Assembly (NCBI RefSeq): GCF_900636545.1
Contig: NZ_LR134290.1
Span: 2,232,001 to 2,296,000 of the forward strand
DNA from: Pseudomonas mendocina
Lineage (GTDB): Bacteria > Pseudomonadota > Gammaproteobacteria > Pseudomonadales > Pseudomonadaceae
DNA: 64,000 bases
Direction: 5' to 3'
In this document: positions 1 through 8,464 of the stretch, in pieces
Layout: each line of letters starts with the position of its first letter
Numbering within the stretch: position 1 is the stretch's first letter
Notes under the pieces: model-generated
Databases searched by the model: none
What the model was told of the DNA's origin: nothing
Seen by the model: the letters and a program-made list of their open reading frames with translations, nothing else
Made by a program: the position numbers and the translations under genes

Positions 1-1
1 G

Positions 2-616
2 CATTTCCGTGCCCATGGCAGCGGTGAACCCTCTGCCGAGATGGATGCACGTATTCTGGCGGCGGCCAGTGCGGCTGCCCGTGAAACGCAGCAGGCCGCC
101 AAGGCTGAATCGAGCTGGGCGCAGCGCTTGCACCAATGGCTGTTTGGCAGCGGTCGCCAGCGCTGGTCGGTGGCGGTAGCCGGTCTGGCTTGCCTGGGGA
201 TCGGCGTCAGCCTGACCTGGCGTACGCTGGAGCAAACGCCTGAGGCCTTCGATGCCGTGCCGCCGAGCGTGGCGATGAGCCCTGCCGCGCCAGCACCTGC
301 GCCGATGGCGGCCAAGCGTGCGGCCGAGACTGAATCGATGGCGCGTATGGCTGTTCCTCAGGAGCGCATGAGGAGCCAGGCCCCTTCTACCGATAGAGCG
401 GAGGCACCGATGGCCAGCGCGGCGGCAATTGCTCCGATGGCAGAACTGGTGATCCAGAGCGAACCACGCGAGGCGTTGCTGCGTCTGCTGGAGCTGCGCA
501 AGGCCAATAAGCAGGAGGAGGCGCAGCGGTTGCTGGAGCAGCTCAAGGCCGATTATCCGCAACTGGATATCGAGGCCGAGCTCGAGCATCTGGCTAAGGA
601 GCCGTCAGCCGAATGA
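2..616 (+). CDS. Putative anti-sigma-factor-like membrane protein (5' end missing)
   Basis: The reading frame is open from the window edge, so the N-terminus is missing; the first visible residues read HFRAHGSGEPSAEMDARILA. A single membrane segment follows (about VAVAGLACLGIGVSLTW). After it comes an Ala/Pro/Met-rich linker and a charged helical tail rich in EALLRLLELRK and EEAQRLLEQL. A short cytoplasmic part, one membrane segment and a periplasmic tail is the layout of many Pseudomonas anti-sigma factors encoded behind an ECF sigma gene. That role is inference, because the upstream neighbour is outside the window. No catalytic motif is visible. Confidence 0.55.
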   Translation, partial: HFRAHGSGEPSAEMDARILAAASAAARETQQAAKAESSWAQRLHQWLFGSGRQRWSVAVAGLACLGIGVSLTWRTLEQTPEAFDAVPPSVAMSPAAPAPAPMAAKRAAETESMARMAVPQERMRSQAPSTDRAEAPMASAAAIAPMAELVIQSEPREALLRLLELRKANKQEEAQRLLEQLKADYPQLDIEAELEHLAKEPSAE

Positions 617-706
617 GCTTCCGGGTAAAAGTCGTGTAAGTCGACTTGTCAGGCGCGCCCAGGCGGAGGAGCATGGGCACGTTACTGATCGAGTTACCCT
701 TGTCCC

Positions 707-1207
707 ATGATGCGTAAGTCCATTTTACTGTTGCTGTGTTTAGGGCTCCTTAGTGCGTGTGAGCGTGCGCCTGAGCCTGTTGCGCAGCAGCCTGCACCTG
801 AGCCCGCAGTGTTCACCGCGCCTGAGCCAGCGCCCGTTGCCGAGGTTGCCAAGCCCAAACCGGTCGAACCTGCACCGCCTGCCAAGGTGGTCGAAAACAA
901 ACCCCTGCCTCCCGCCAAACCGCCCGTCGCCGCCAAGCCCAAGCCTGCTGCGGCACCACAGCCCAAGACAGCCGAGCCCGAATCGAAGCTGGCGCTGGAT
1001 CTCAGCGTGCCGCAGGAACTGTTCGAGCAGGCACTGGAAAGCGAAACCCACGAAGAGCTCTCGCCGGTGCTGCCACCGCTGTTTGGCGAGAAACCCGAAG
1101 TCCAGAGCCCGTTCCAGATCAGCGGTCGGCTGATCAGTAACGAGCGAGTGGATGACTACTGGGATTCCATCGAAGGCGCCGAGGTGCAGTTCGAGTTCAA
1201 GCAGTAG
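707..1207 (+). CDS. Proline-rich lipoprotein of unknown function
   Basis: The protein has 166 residues. The N-terminus MMRKSILLLLCLGLLSAC is a lipoprotein signal with lipobox LSAC, so Cys18 would be lipidated and the protein anchored in the envelope. Residues about 20-95 are a low-complexity Pro/Ala/Lys/Glu stretch that probably spans the periplasm as an extended rod. The last 70 residues (LALDLSVPQELFEQAL onward) look folded but match nothing I recognise. The start could equally be the second ATG at 710. It lies 90 bases after the partial membrane-protein gene on the same strand and converges with atuH, the two stop codons being adjacent. Confidence 0.6.
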   Translation: MMRKSILLLLCLGLLSACERAPEPVAQQPAPEPAVFTAPEPAPVAEVAKPKPVEPAPPAKVVENKPLPPAKPPVAAKPKPAAAPQPKTAEPESKLALDLSVPQELFEQALESETHEELSPVLPPLFGEKPEVQSPFQISGRLISNERVDDYWDSIEGAEVQFEFKQ

Positions 1208-1208
1208 C

Positions 1209-3035
1209 TCAAAAGCGATAACGCTGCTGCTCGATGGCCGCATGGGTTTCACGACTCAGCGGCTGGAAGCTGTCTGCGCCGGGCAGGCGCACGTAGAGTG
1301 GGCCATCGACCTGGTTCGGGTCATAGCCGGCCTGCTTCAGGTCGGTCTTCTTGTACTTGAAGGTGCCAGTGGTCTCGACTTCGCCGAGTAGGCGCACGAA
1401 CAGCGGCGCGGCGTAGGCCGGCAGCTCCGCATCCAGGTGAGCGGCCAGCGCCGCGCCATCCAGCACGCAACCCGGCGCCAGGCGCAGCGCGGCCATGCCG
1501 CAACGGCCATTGGTGCCGGGAATCTCCACGCCGTAGACCACCGCATCTTCCACGCCGGGGAAGGCGCCCAGCACATTTTCCACCTCGGTGGTGGAGACGT
1601 TCTCGCCTTTCCAGCGAAAGGTGTCGCCGAGGCGGTCGACGAATTGCGCATGCTTGCAGCCGATGTCGCGCATCAGGTCGCCGGTGTTGAACCAGGCGTC
1701 GCCCTTCTTGAACACGTCGCGCAGGATCGCCGCCTCGCTCTTGGCGGGGTCGGTGTAGCCGTCGAACGGCCACTTGGCGCTGATCTCGCTGATCAGTAGG
1801 CCGGCTTCGCCCTTGTCGGCCTTCTGCAGGAAGCCATTGTTGCCGCGCACGGGGCGGTCGTTCTCCAGGTCGTAGCGGACGATGGCGTAGGTGGCCGGTG
1901 TGTAGCCGACGGTATTGTCGAAGTTGAAGACGTTGGTGAAGCCGATGTTGCCTTCGCTGGAGGCATAGAACTCGGTGATCTGCTCGACGCCGAAACGCTG
2001 CTTGAACTCGGCCCAGATCGAGGGGCGCAGGCCATTGCCGATCATGCAGCGCAGGCTGTTGCCTCGTTCTGCTGGATGCTCGGGCTGGTTGAGCAGATAG
2101 CGGCACAGTTCGCCGATGTAGCCGAAACAGGTGGCCTGGTAGCGCGCCACGTCGCTCCAGAAGGCGCTGGCGGAGAACTTGCGGCGCAGGGCGATGGCCG
2201 CGCCGCCGGCCAGTACTGCGCTCCAGCACACAGTGACGGCATTGTTGTGGTAGCAGGGCAGGGTGAGGTAGAGCACGTCGCGTTCGTTCAGGGTCAGGCC
2301 GGAATGGCCGAAGCCCCCGTAGGCCTTGATCCACTTGCCATGGCTCATAATCGAGGCCTTGGGCAGGCCGGTGGTGCCGGAGGTGTAGATCAAAAAGCAG
2401 GCGTCCTTCATGCGCACATGCTGGCTATCCGGCGGATTGTCCTCGGCCTGGCCGCTGGCGATCTGCGTGAGGTTGAGCCAGCCGTCCGGCGCCTCGCCGG
2501 GATCACGCAGGCAATCCTGGTCGGCGATCCAGTAGCGGCACGCCTGCTGGTTATGCAACTGAGCGGCGATTTCCTCGAAGGCGCCGCGCAGTTCGTCACC
2601 GATCACCAGAAAGCCGGGCTTTACCAGGTTGAAGCTATGCGCCAGTACCCTGCCGCGCTGGGTGGTGTTGATCAGAGCGCCGACCGCGCCGAGTTTGCTC
2701 AGCGCGGCGAGGATCGCCAGCAGTTCCAGGCGGTTTTCCAGCATCACCGCGACCACGTCGCCATGGCCGACGCCCTCGGCCTTGAGCGCCCAGGCCAGGC
2801 GGTTGGCCCAGGCATTAAAGGCGCGATAGCTGAGCTGGCGGTGTTCATCCATCAGCGCCGGGCGCTCGGGGTGGCGCTCGGCGGCGCGCTGCAGCGCCCA
2901 GGCTAGCGACAGATTCTTCTCGCGGTTACGGATGCCGGCGTAGTAGAGGCCACGCAGCATGCGCGGTACACGCGGCAGGTGTTGCGGCAGGTGGGCCAGG
3001 AAGCGGAAGGGCGAAATCAGATCGGCTTGGCTCAT
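1209..3035 (-). CDS. atuH: AtuH, long-chain/terpenoid acyl-CoA synthetase
   Basis: This is a 608-residue ANL-superfamily adenylating enzyme of the very-long-chain acyl-CoA synthetase (FATP-like) type. The AMP-binding P-loop YTSGTTGLPKA is at about 216-226, the acyl-adenylate motif YASSEGNIGF at about 357, and WFNTGDL with DRLGDTFRWKGENVST follows near 455-480. It would join citronellic or geranic acid, or a chain-shortened product, to CoA using ATP. It is the last gene of the minus-strand run whose order (A B C D E F G H) matches the atu cluster of P. aeruginosa, where the same protein is AtuH. An extragenic repeat block separates it from atuG, so its expression may be partly independent of the upstream genes. 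Confidence 0.85.
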   Translation of the reverse strand: MSQADLISPFRFLAHLPQHLPRVPRMLRGLYYAGIRNREKNLSLAWALQRAAERHPERPALMDEHRQLSYRAFNAWANRLAWALKAEGVGHGDVVAVMLENRLELLAILAALSKLGAVGALINTTQRGRVLAHSFNLVKPGFLVIGDELRGAFEEIAAQLHNQQACRYWIADQDCLRDPGEAPDGWLNLTQIASGQAEDNPPDSQHVRMKDACFLIYTSGTTGLPKASIMSHGKWIKAYGGFGHSGLTLNERDVLYLTLPCYHNNAVTVCWSAVLAGGAAIALRRKFSASAFWSDVARYQATCFGYIGELCRYLLNQPEHPAERGNSLRCMIGNGLRPSIWAEFKQRFGVEQITEFYASSEGNIGFTNVFNFDNTVGYTPATYAIVRYDLENDRPVRGNNGFLQKADKGEAGLLISEISAKWPFDGYTDPAKSEAAILRDVFKKGDAWFNTGDLMRDIGCKHAQFVDRLGDTFRWKGENVSTTEVENVLGAFPGVEDAVVYGVEIPGTNGRCGMAALRLAPGCVLDGAALAAHLDAELPAYAAPLFVRLLGEVETTGTFKYKKTDLKQAGYDPNQVDGPLYVRLPGADSFQPLSRETHAAIEQQRYRF

Positions 3036-3155
3036 GGGGCTCGCACTTGGCTGTTATGAATTGGAGGCGAGTTCTGACTCTAGTCAGCCACACGCGCAGC
3101 AACCATGGCTCTGCTGCGCCGAGCGGCGGGCAGATCGGCAAATAGCCTTGCCGTT

Positions 3156-3228
3156 CGTAGGGTGCGCCGTGCGCACCGGGCCAGGCGCAAATCCCAAGGT
3201 TGTCTCGGTGCGCGCTGCGCACCCTACG
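3156..3228. repeat. Inverted pair of GTAGGGTGCGC palindromes
   Basis: A left arm reading CGTAGGGTGCGCCGTGCGCACC and a right arm reading GGTGCGCGCTGCGCACCCTACG face each other across about 30 bases. Each arm is itself a hairpin. A single relative of this element is at 48861-48883. It occupies the atuH-atuG gap with the next repeat, and no gene is visible here. Confidence 0.6.
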
Positions 3229-3242
3229 GGTCAAGGCGCCCC

Positions 3243-3303
3243 GTAGCCCGGATGCAATCCGGGTAGATCCGTGCATGGGATCCCCGGATTGCATCCGGGC
3301 TAC
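3243..3303. repeat. GTAGCCCGGATGCAATCCGG paired extragenic repeat (copy 1)
   Basis: GTAGCCCGGATGCAATCCGG and its reverse complement flank an 18-20 base centre, giving a long cruciform. Further copies, full or half, are at 6270, 20369, 21188 and 23247. All are intergenic, as expected for a REP/BIME-type element. Confidence 0.75.
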
Positions 3304-3324
3304 GAAGCCGACGCATCCGAGGCC

Positions 3325-4149
3325 TCAATCGACGAACAGATCCGGCACCAGGCTGCCGCCCGCGGGATCGAAGCGATACGGCTCGAAATCGCTGACGCCC
3401 TGTTCGCGCAGGATGTCCTCGTCGATCAGCAGGCGGCCGGTGTTGCTGCGGCCCTGGCTGGCCAGGATCGCGTGGGCTGCGTCGGCCATGATCGCTGGCG
3501 TGCGCGCGCGCTTGAAGGCGTCGCGGCTGCCCAGTTCGAACTCGATGGCGGCAGTGGCGATCATGGTCTTCGGCCACAGCGAGTTGACGCTGATGCCGTA
3601 CTTCTTGAACTCCTCGCTCATGCCCAGGGTAAGCATGCTCATGCCGTACTTGGTGACGGTGTAGGGGCCGTGCTGGGCGAACCACTTGGCGTCGAGGTTG
3701 AGCGGCGGGGAGAGGTTGAGGATATGTCCGCCGGCGCTCTTCTTGAGATAGGGCAGGGCCGCCTGGCTGCAGACCATCACCGCGCGGGTGTTGATCTGGT
3801 ACATCAGGTCGAAACGCTTGGGTTCGAGTTTCTCCACGCCCACCAGCTTGATGGCCCCGGCGTTGTTGATCAGCGCATCGATGCCGCCGAAGTGCTCGGC
3901 AGCCTGGGCCATGGCGGCTGCCACAGCCTGTTCGTCACGCACGTCCAGTTGCAGGGCCAGCGCCTTGCCGCCAGCGGCCTCGACCTCGGCGGCGACGCTG
4001 AAGATGGTGCCTTCAAGTTTTGGGTGCGGCTCGGCGCTCTTGGCCGCGATGACGATGTTGGCGCCATCGGCGGCGGCCTTGAGGGCGATCTCGCGGCCGA
4101 TGCCACGGCTGGCGCCAGTGATGAACAGGGTCTTGCCGGAAAGTGACAT
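3325..4149 (-). CDS. atuG: AtuG, short-chain dehydrogenase/reductase
   Basis: The 274 residues form a classical SDR. TGASRGIG is at 11-18 (NAD(P) binding), NNAG at 95-98, the catalytic Ser near 147 and Y163-TVT-K167. The sequence resembles the HSDL2-like branch (LSPPLNLDAKWF before the catalytic Tyr). In the atu pathway it is expected to act on an oxidised terpenoid or CoA intermediate, but its exact substrate is not established from sequence. It reads in the same direction as atuF, with a 110-base gap holding a palindromic repeat. Identification rests on the SDR motifs plus cluster order. Confidence 0.8.
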   Translation of the reverse strand: MSLSGKTLFITGASRGIGREIALKAAADGANIVIAAKSAEPHPKLEGTIFSVAAEVEAAGGKALALQLDVRDEQAVAAAMAQAAEHFGGIDALINNAGAIKLVGVEKLEPKRFDLMYQINTRAVMVCSQAALPYLKKSAGGHILNLSPPLNLDAKWFAQHGPYTVTKYGMSMLTLGMSEEFKKYGISVNSLWPKTMIATAAIEFELGSRDAFKRARTPAIMADAAHAILASQGRSNTGRLLIDEDILREQGVSDFEPYRFDPAGGSLVPDLFVD

Positions 4150-4180
4150 GGGCGTGCTCCGGTATTGTTGTTATGGGGCT

Positions 4181-4249
4181 GTGGGAAGGGCCGGGCGGCG
4201 ATCCGCTTTAGCCGCGATGAACAACGCTCGCGGCTAAAGCCCCTCCCAC
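4181..4249. repeat. GTGGGAGGGGCTTTAGCCGCG-type REP pair (copy 1)
   Basis: Two inverted arms, GTGGGAAGGGCC...GCTTTAGCCGCGA and TCGCGGCTAAAGCCCCTCCCAC, lie between atuG and atuF. This is the second extragenic palindrome family in the window; others are at 20269, 23187, 27722, 51349 and 57924. Confidence 0.75.
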
Positions 4250-4259
4250 GGTGATGTGG

Positions 4260-6248
4260 TCAAACCTCGGCGGCTTCGATCTCCACCAGCAACTGGCGAT
4301 TCTTCACCTGGTCGCCCTGGCTCACGCCGACGCGGCGAACGATGCCGTCGACGCCAGCCTTGAGCGGGTGCTCCATCTTCATCGCTTCCAGCACCACCAG
4401 CAGTTGTCCCTTGCTCACGCTGGCACCCTCGGCGATCAGTACGTCGACGATGGCGCCATCCATCGGTGCCTTCACCGCGCCGCTGCTGGCGGCGTTCTGC
4501 CCACCGGCTGGCTCGTGGGTGACATCGACCAGCTCCAGGTTGCCGTGTTCACCATACAGCCACAGGTGTTCGCCTTCGATGTGGTAAGCCTGGCGGCGGC
4601 GTACGCCGTCCAGCTCCAAAGTCAGCCAGCGGCCGTCGCTGGCCAGTAGGCGCAAGGACAGCTGTTCCTCGCCCCGGCGCACGCAAAGGTGCGCTTGGGC
4701 ACCGCTGGCGAGCACGTCCAGCTCCACAGTGTGCTTGTGTTCGCCCTGCTTGAGGACGAAACGCCAGGGCGCGCTGCCGGCGCTGCGCCAGCCGGACAGG
4801 CCGGGTTGGTGTGCACGGGCGTCGGCCGAGACCTGATAGAGCAGGGCGGCGGCCATGGCCAGTTCGGCCAGGCTGGCGGTGTGCGGGTGCAGGCTGGGGT
4901 CATCAGCGAAGTGTTCGGCGATGAACGCCGTAGTGGCGTTGCCGGCAGCGAACTCCGGGTTCTTGAGCAGGTTGGCGAGGAAGCGCTGGTTACCGTTGAC
5001 GCCAAGCAGTACGCACTGCTCGACCGCGCGCACCAGCTTGCGCCGGGCCTCGTCGCGGGTTTCGCCGTAGGCGATGACCTTGGCCAGCATCGGGTCGTAG
5101 AAAGGGGTGACGGCCTGGCCCTCGACCACGCCGTGATCGATGCGCACACCGGCCAGCAGCTCGGGCTCCCAACGCAGCACCTGGCCGGTTTGCGGCAGGA
5201 AGCCGGCGGCCGAATCCTCGGCGTACAGGCGCACTTCCATGGCATGGCCGGTGAGGCGAATGTCGTCCTGCAGCAGCGGCAGGGGCTGGCCCTCGGCTAC
5301 GCGAATCTGCCAGGCCACCAGATCCTGCCCGGTGATCAGCTCGGTCACCGGGTGCTCGACCTGCAGGCGTGTGTTCATTTCCAGGAAGAAGAATTCGCCG
5401 CTGGCGTCGAGCAGAAATTCCACGGTGCCGGCGCCGACGTAGTTGACCGAAGCTGCAGCCTTGACCGCCGCTTCACCCATGGCCTTGCGCAGCTCCGGCG
5501 TCATGACCGGGCAGGGTGCTTCCTCGACCACCTTCTGGTGGCGGCGTTGCACCGAGCAGTCGCGTTCGCCCAGGTAGACGATATTGCCGTGCTGGTCGCC
5601 GAACACCTGAATCTCCACGTGGCGTGGGCGGATCACTGCGCGTTCGAGGATCAGCTCACCGGAGCCGAAGGCGTTCTGCGCCTCTGAGCGGGCGGTGCGG
5701 ATCTGCCCCAGCAGTTCGGCGGATTCGTGCACCAGACGCATGCCGCGACCACCACCACCGGCGCTGGCCTTGATCATCAGCGGGTAGCCGATGCGTTCGG
5801 CTTCGCTGGCCAGGGTGTCATCATCCTGGGCGGCGCCTTCGTAGCCGGGGATACAGGGCACGCCGGCGTCACACATGGCGATCTTGGACAGGCGCTTGCT
5901 GCCCATCAGGTGGATGGCTTCCACGGTCGGGCCGATAAAGACGATGCCGGCTGCTTCACAGGCGCGGGCGAAATCGGCGTTCTCGGAGAGGAAGCCATAG
6001 CCGGGGTGAATGGCGTCGGCGCCGGTCTTGCGCGCGGCTTCGATGATGGCGCCGATGCGCAGGTAGGACTGGTTGACCTGGGCCGGGCCGATGCACACGG
6101 CTTCGTCGGCGATCTGTACGTGGCGAGCGTCGGCATCAGCCTCGGAGTACACCGCCACGGTGCGGTAGCCGAGTTCGATGGCGGTGCGCATCACCCGGCA
6201 GGCGATCTCGCCGCGGTTGGCGATCAGGATCTTGTTGAATGCGGGCAT
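4260..6248 (-). CDS. atuF: AtuF, geranyl-CoA carboxylase biotin-carboxylase/BCCP subunit
   Basis: The protein has 662 residues. The biotin carboxylase fold begins at once (ILIANRGEIACRVMRTA). The ATP-grasp glycine loop is KASAGGGGRGMR, and EMNTRLQVEHPVTE is the conserved catalytic stretch. The C-terminal biotinyl domain carries EAMKMEHP, with the biotinylated Lys at about 624. It carboxylates biotin with ATP and bicarbonate, and the AtuC subunit then transfers CO2 to the branch methyl of cis-geranyl-CoA. The domain order also fits methylcrotonyl- or propionyl-CoA carboxylase. The assignment to geranyl-CoA rests on atuC, atuD and atuE alongside and on the cluster order. Confidence 0.88.
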   Translation of the reverse strand: MPAFNKILIANRGEIACRVMRTAIELGYRTVAVYSEADADARHVQIADEAVCIGPAQVNQSYLRIGAIIEAARKTGADAIHPGYGFLSENADFARACEAAGIVFIGPTVEAIHLMGSKRLSKIAMCDAGVPCIPGYEGAAQDDDTLASEAERIGYPLMIKASAGGGGRGMRLVHESAELLGQIRTARSEAQNAFGSGELILERAVIRPRHVEIQVFGDQHGNIVYLGERDCSVQRRHQKVVEEAPCPVMTPELRKAMGEAAVKAAASVNYVGAGTVEFLLDASGEFFFLEMNTRLQVEHPVTELITGQDLVAWQIRVAEGQPLPLLQDDIRLTGHAMEVRLYAEDSAAGFLPQTGQVLRWEPELLAGVRIDHGVVEGQAVTPFYDPMLAKVIAYGETRDEARRKLVRAVEQCVLLGVNGNQRFLANLLKNPEFAAGNATTAFIAEHFADDPSLHPHTASLAELAMAAALLYQVSADARAHQPGLSGWRSAGSAPWRFVLKQGEHKHTVELDVLASGAQAHLCVRRGEEQLSLRLLASDGRWLTLELDGVRRRQAYHIEGEHLWLYGEHGNLELVDVTHEPAGGQNAASSGAVKAPMDGAIVDVLIAEGASVSKGQLLVVLEAMKMEHPLKAGVDGIVRRVGVSQGDQVKNRQLLVEIEAAEV

Positions 6249-6269
6249 CTTTGTGCTCCTGTGGGGCGA

Positions 6270-6292
6270 TCCCCGGATTGCATCCGGGCTAC
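6270..6292. repeat. Half copy of the GTAGCCCGGATGCAATCCGG repeat
   Basis: A single arm, CCCCGGATTGCATCCGGGCTAC, lies between atuF and atuE. The partner arm is absent; the bases beyond it (CCCTCTCCCCTTGGGGAGAGGG, 6304-6325) form an unrelated perfect hairpin. Confidence 0.65.
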
Positions 6293-6332
6293 GTTCTATT
6301 TGTTCCCTCTCCCCTTGGGGAGAGGGGAGCTA

Positions 6333-7130
6333 CTACTGAGCCCACTTCGGCTTGCGCTTCTGCACGAAAGCCATGGTGCCCTCGACACCTTCGGCGCCGG
6401 TCACAGCGGCGGCGAACTGTTCGGCAGCGCGGTCGAGCAGCGGGCCGAGTGCTTCACGTTCGCTGGCCAGCAGCAGGGCCTTGGTCTGGGCGTTGGCCTG
6501 CGGCGCACACTGACGAATTTGCTCCAGGATCTCGTCCAGGCGCTGTTGCAGGGCAGCTTCATCCTGCTCGCAGTAGTGCACCAGGCCCAGACGCAGGGCC
6601 TCGGCACCGTCGAAGCGGGCGGCGGTCAGGGCCAGGCGGCGTGCCTGGGTCAGACCGATTCGGTGGACGACGAAGGGCGCGATCTGCGCGGGGAGGATGC
6701 CCAGCGTGGTTTCCGGCAGGCCGAACTTGGCGCCGCTGGCAGCGATGGCCACGTCGGAGACGCAAGCCAGGCCGAAGCCACCACCCAGTACGGCACCTTC
6801 CAGCACGGCCACCAGTACCTGCGGCGCGGCCTGGGCTTCTTCCAGCAGCGCACCGAAGGCGCGGTTCAGCTCGCGGTAAGCATCGCCACCCTTGGCGCGT
6901 GCACCGGCCATGTCCTTGATATCGCCGCCGGCGCAGAAATGGCCGCCAGCGCCGCGCAGAACGAGGGCGCGCACGTTCGGGTCATGACGCACGGCCTCCA
7001 GCGTGGCGCGCAGTTCGCCGACCATGGCCAGGCTCATGGCGTTGCGGCTGTCCGGGCGGTTGAGGGTGACGTGCAGCACGCCAGCGTCGAGATTCAGCAG
7101 CAGGGTTTCGCAGTGGGGCAGGTCGCTCAT
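6333..7130 (-). CDS. atuE: AtuE, isohexenylglutaconyl-CoA hydratase
   Basis: This is a 265-residue crotonase-fold enzyme. The oxyanion-hole segment reads HFCAGGDIKDMAGAR, followed by GGGFGLACVSDVAIA and the substrate-pocket stretch KFGLPETTLGILPAQ, all typical of enoyl-CoA hydratases. In the known pathway it hydrates isohexenyl-glutaconyl-CoA, the product of geranyl-CoA carboxylase, to the hydroxy form that is then cleaved. A generic enoyl-CoA or methylglutaconyl-CoA hydratase would look similar. Its place between the carboxylase subunits and the acyl-CoA dehydrogenase makes the atu role likely. Confidence 0.85.
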   Translation of the reverse strand: MSDLPHCETLLLNLDAGVLHVTLNRPDSRNAMSLAMVGELRATLEAVRHDPNVRALVLRGAGGHFCAGGDIKDMAGARAKGGDAYRELNRAFGALLEEAQAAPQVLVAVLEGAVLGGGFGLACVSDVAIAASGAKFGLPETTLGILPAQIAPFVVHRIGLTQARRLALTAARFDGAEALRLGLVHYCEQDEAALQQRLDEILEQIRQCAPQANAQTKALLLASEREALGPLLDRAAEQFAAAVTGAEGVEGTMAFVQKRKPKWAQ

Positions 7131-7145
7131 GGGGGCACCTTTAGA

Positions 7146-7258
7146 TCGTTCCCACGCTCCGCGTGGGAATGCATTTGGCGACGCTCTGCGTCGCTGGGAC
7201 GCGGAGCGTCCCGTTATGGGTTCCCACGCGGACGGTTCGACGCCTCGACGTGGGAACC
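7146..7258. repeat. Multi-hairpin GTTCCCACGCTCCGCGTGGGA repeat
   Basis: The stretch starts with GTTCCCACGCTCCGCGTGGG (a hairpin), continues with GCGACGCTCTGCGTCGC (a hairpin) and ends with GGTTCCCACG facing CGTGGGAACC. It fills most of the atuE-atuD gap. This is a third extragenic repeat type, present once in the window. Confidence 0.65.
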
Positions 7259-7281
7259 ATCAGCTCGCAGAATCGTTCCGG

Positions 7282-8439
7282 CTATTTTTTCTTTCCGGGC
7301 AGAATGCCCATCAGCTTGCAGATGATGCCGAGCATGATTTCGTCGGCACCGCCGCCGATGCTGACGAGGCGCACGTCGCGGTAGGCGCGCGACACCGGGT
7401 TGTCCCACATGAAGCCCATGCCGCCCCAGTACTGCAGGCAGGCATCGGATACCTCGCGGCCCAGGCGGCCGGCCTTGAGCTTGGCCATCGACGCCAGCTT
7501 GGTCACGTCGCGGCCCTTCACGTATTGCTCGGTGGCCTGGTAGACCAGCGCGCGCAGGGCTTCGATCTCGGTCTGCAACTCGGCCATGCGGAAGTGGATG
7601 ACCTGGTTGTCGATCAACGGCTGGCCGAAGGTGTGGCGCTGCTTGCAGTAGTCGATGGTGGTGTCGACGCAGTGTTCCAGGCCCTTGATCATGTTGGCCG
7701 CGCCGAACAGGCGCTCTTCTTGGAACTGCAGCATCTGCATCATGAAACCGGCGCCTTCGTGGCCGATGCGATAGCGCTGCGGCACGCGCACGTTGTCGAA
7801 GAACACCTGGGCGGTCTCGGAGCTGCGCATGCCGAGCTTGTCCAGATGCGGGCTGACGCTGACGCCCGGGGTCTTCATCGGCACCACGATCAGCGACTTG
7901 TTGACGTGCGGCTTGTCGTCGCTGGTGTTGGCCAGCAGGCAGATGAAGTCGGCCGACGGCGAGTTGGTGATCCACATCTTGCTGCCGTTGATCACATAGT
8001 CGTCGCCGTCCTTGCGCGCAGTGGTCTTCAGGCCCGCCACGTCGGAGCCGGCGCCGACTTCGGAGACGCCGATGCAGCCGACCATCTCGCCGGTGATTGC
8101 CGGACGCAGGAACTCTTCGCGCAGCTCATCGGAGCCGAAGCGGGCCAGGGCCGGGGTGCACATGTCGGTCTGCACGCCGATGGACATGGGGATACCGCCG
8201 CAATGGATGGTGCCGAACTCTTCGGCGGCGACGATCGAATAGCTGTAGTCCAGGCCCATGCCGCCGAATTTCTCCGGCTTGGAGATGCCCAGCAGGCCCA
8301 GCTCGCCGGCCTTCTTGAAAATGTCATGAATGGGGAAGCGGCCTTCCTTTTCCCACTCATCGACGTGCGGGTTGATTTCCTTGTCGACGAAGTTACGGAC
8401 TGTACGGCGGAGTTCTTCGTGTTCCTGGGTGAAGATCAT
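7282..8439 (-). CDS. atuD: AtuD, citronellyl-CoA dehydrogenase
   Basis: The protein is a 385-residue acyl-CoA dehydrogenase. It starts MIFTQEHEELRRTVRNFV and carries the FAD/substrate segment CIGVSEVGAGSDVAGLKT, then KMWITNSPSADF, and a C-terminal YWGGMGFMWDNPVSRAYRD ending in an IGGGADEI FAD-binding turn. The usual catalytic-Glu region of the family is present as GGGADEIMLGI. It should introduce the 2,3 double bond of citronellyl-CoA to give geranyl-CoA. The start is supported by synteny and family length. Only 25 bases separate it from atuC, so the two are probably co-transcribed. Confidence 0.87.
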   Translation of the reverse strand: MIFTQEHEELRRTVRNFVDKEINPHVDEWEKEGRFPIHDIFKKAGELGLLGISKPEKFGGMGLDYSYSIVAAEEFGTIHCGGIPMSIGVQTDMCTPALARFGSDELREEFLRPAITGEMVGCIGVSEVGAGSDVAGLKTTARKDGDDYVINGSKMWITNSPSADFICLLANTSDDKPHVNKSLIVVPMKTPGVSVSPHLDKLGMRSSETAQVFFDNVRVPQRYRIGHEGAGFMMQMLQFQEERLFGAANMIKGLEHCVDTTIDYCKQRHTFGQPLIDNQVIHFRMAELQTEIEALRALVYQATEQYVKGRDVTKLASMAKLKAGRLGREVSDACLQYWGGMGFMWDNPVSRAYRDVRLVSIGGGADEIMLGIICKLMGILPGKKK

Positions 8440-8464
8440 TGTTGTTGTGCTCCGATGATGAGGG

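Noticed and set aside
5727..7325. A 532-codon plus-strand frame across atuF-atuE
   Set aside because: It is antisense to two clear enzymes, crosses a repeat and shows no domain pattern.
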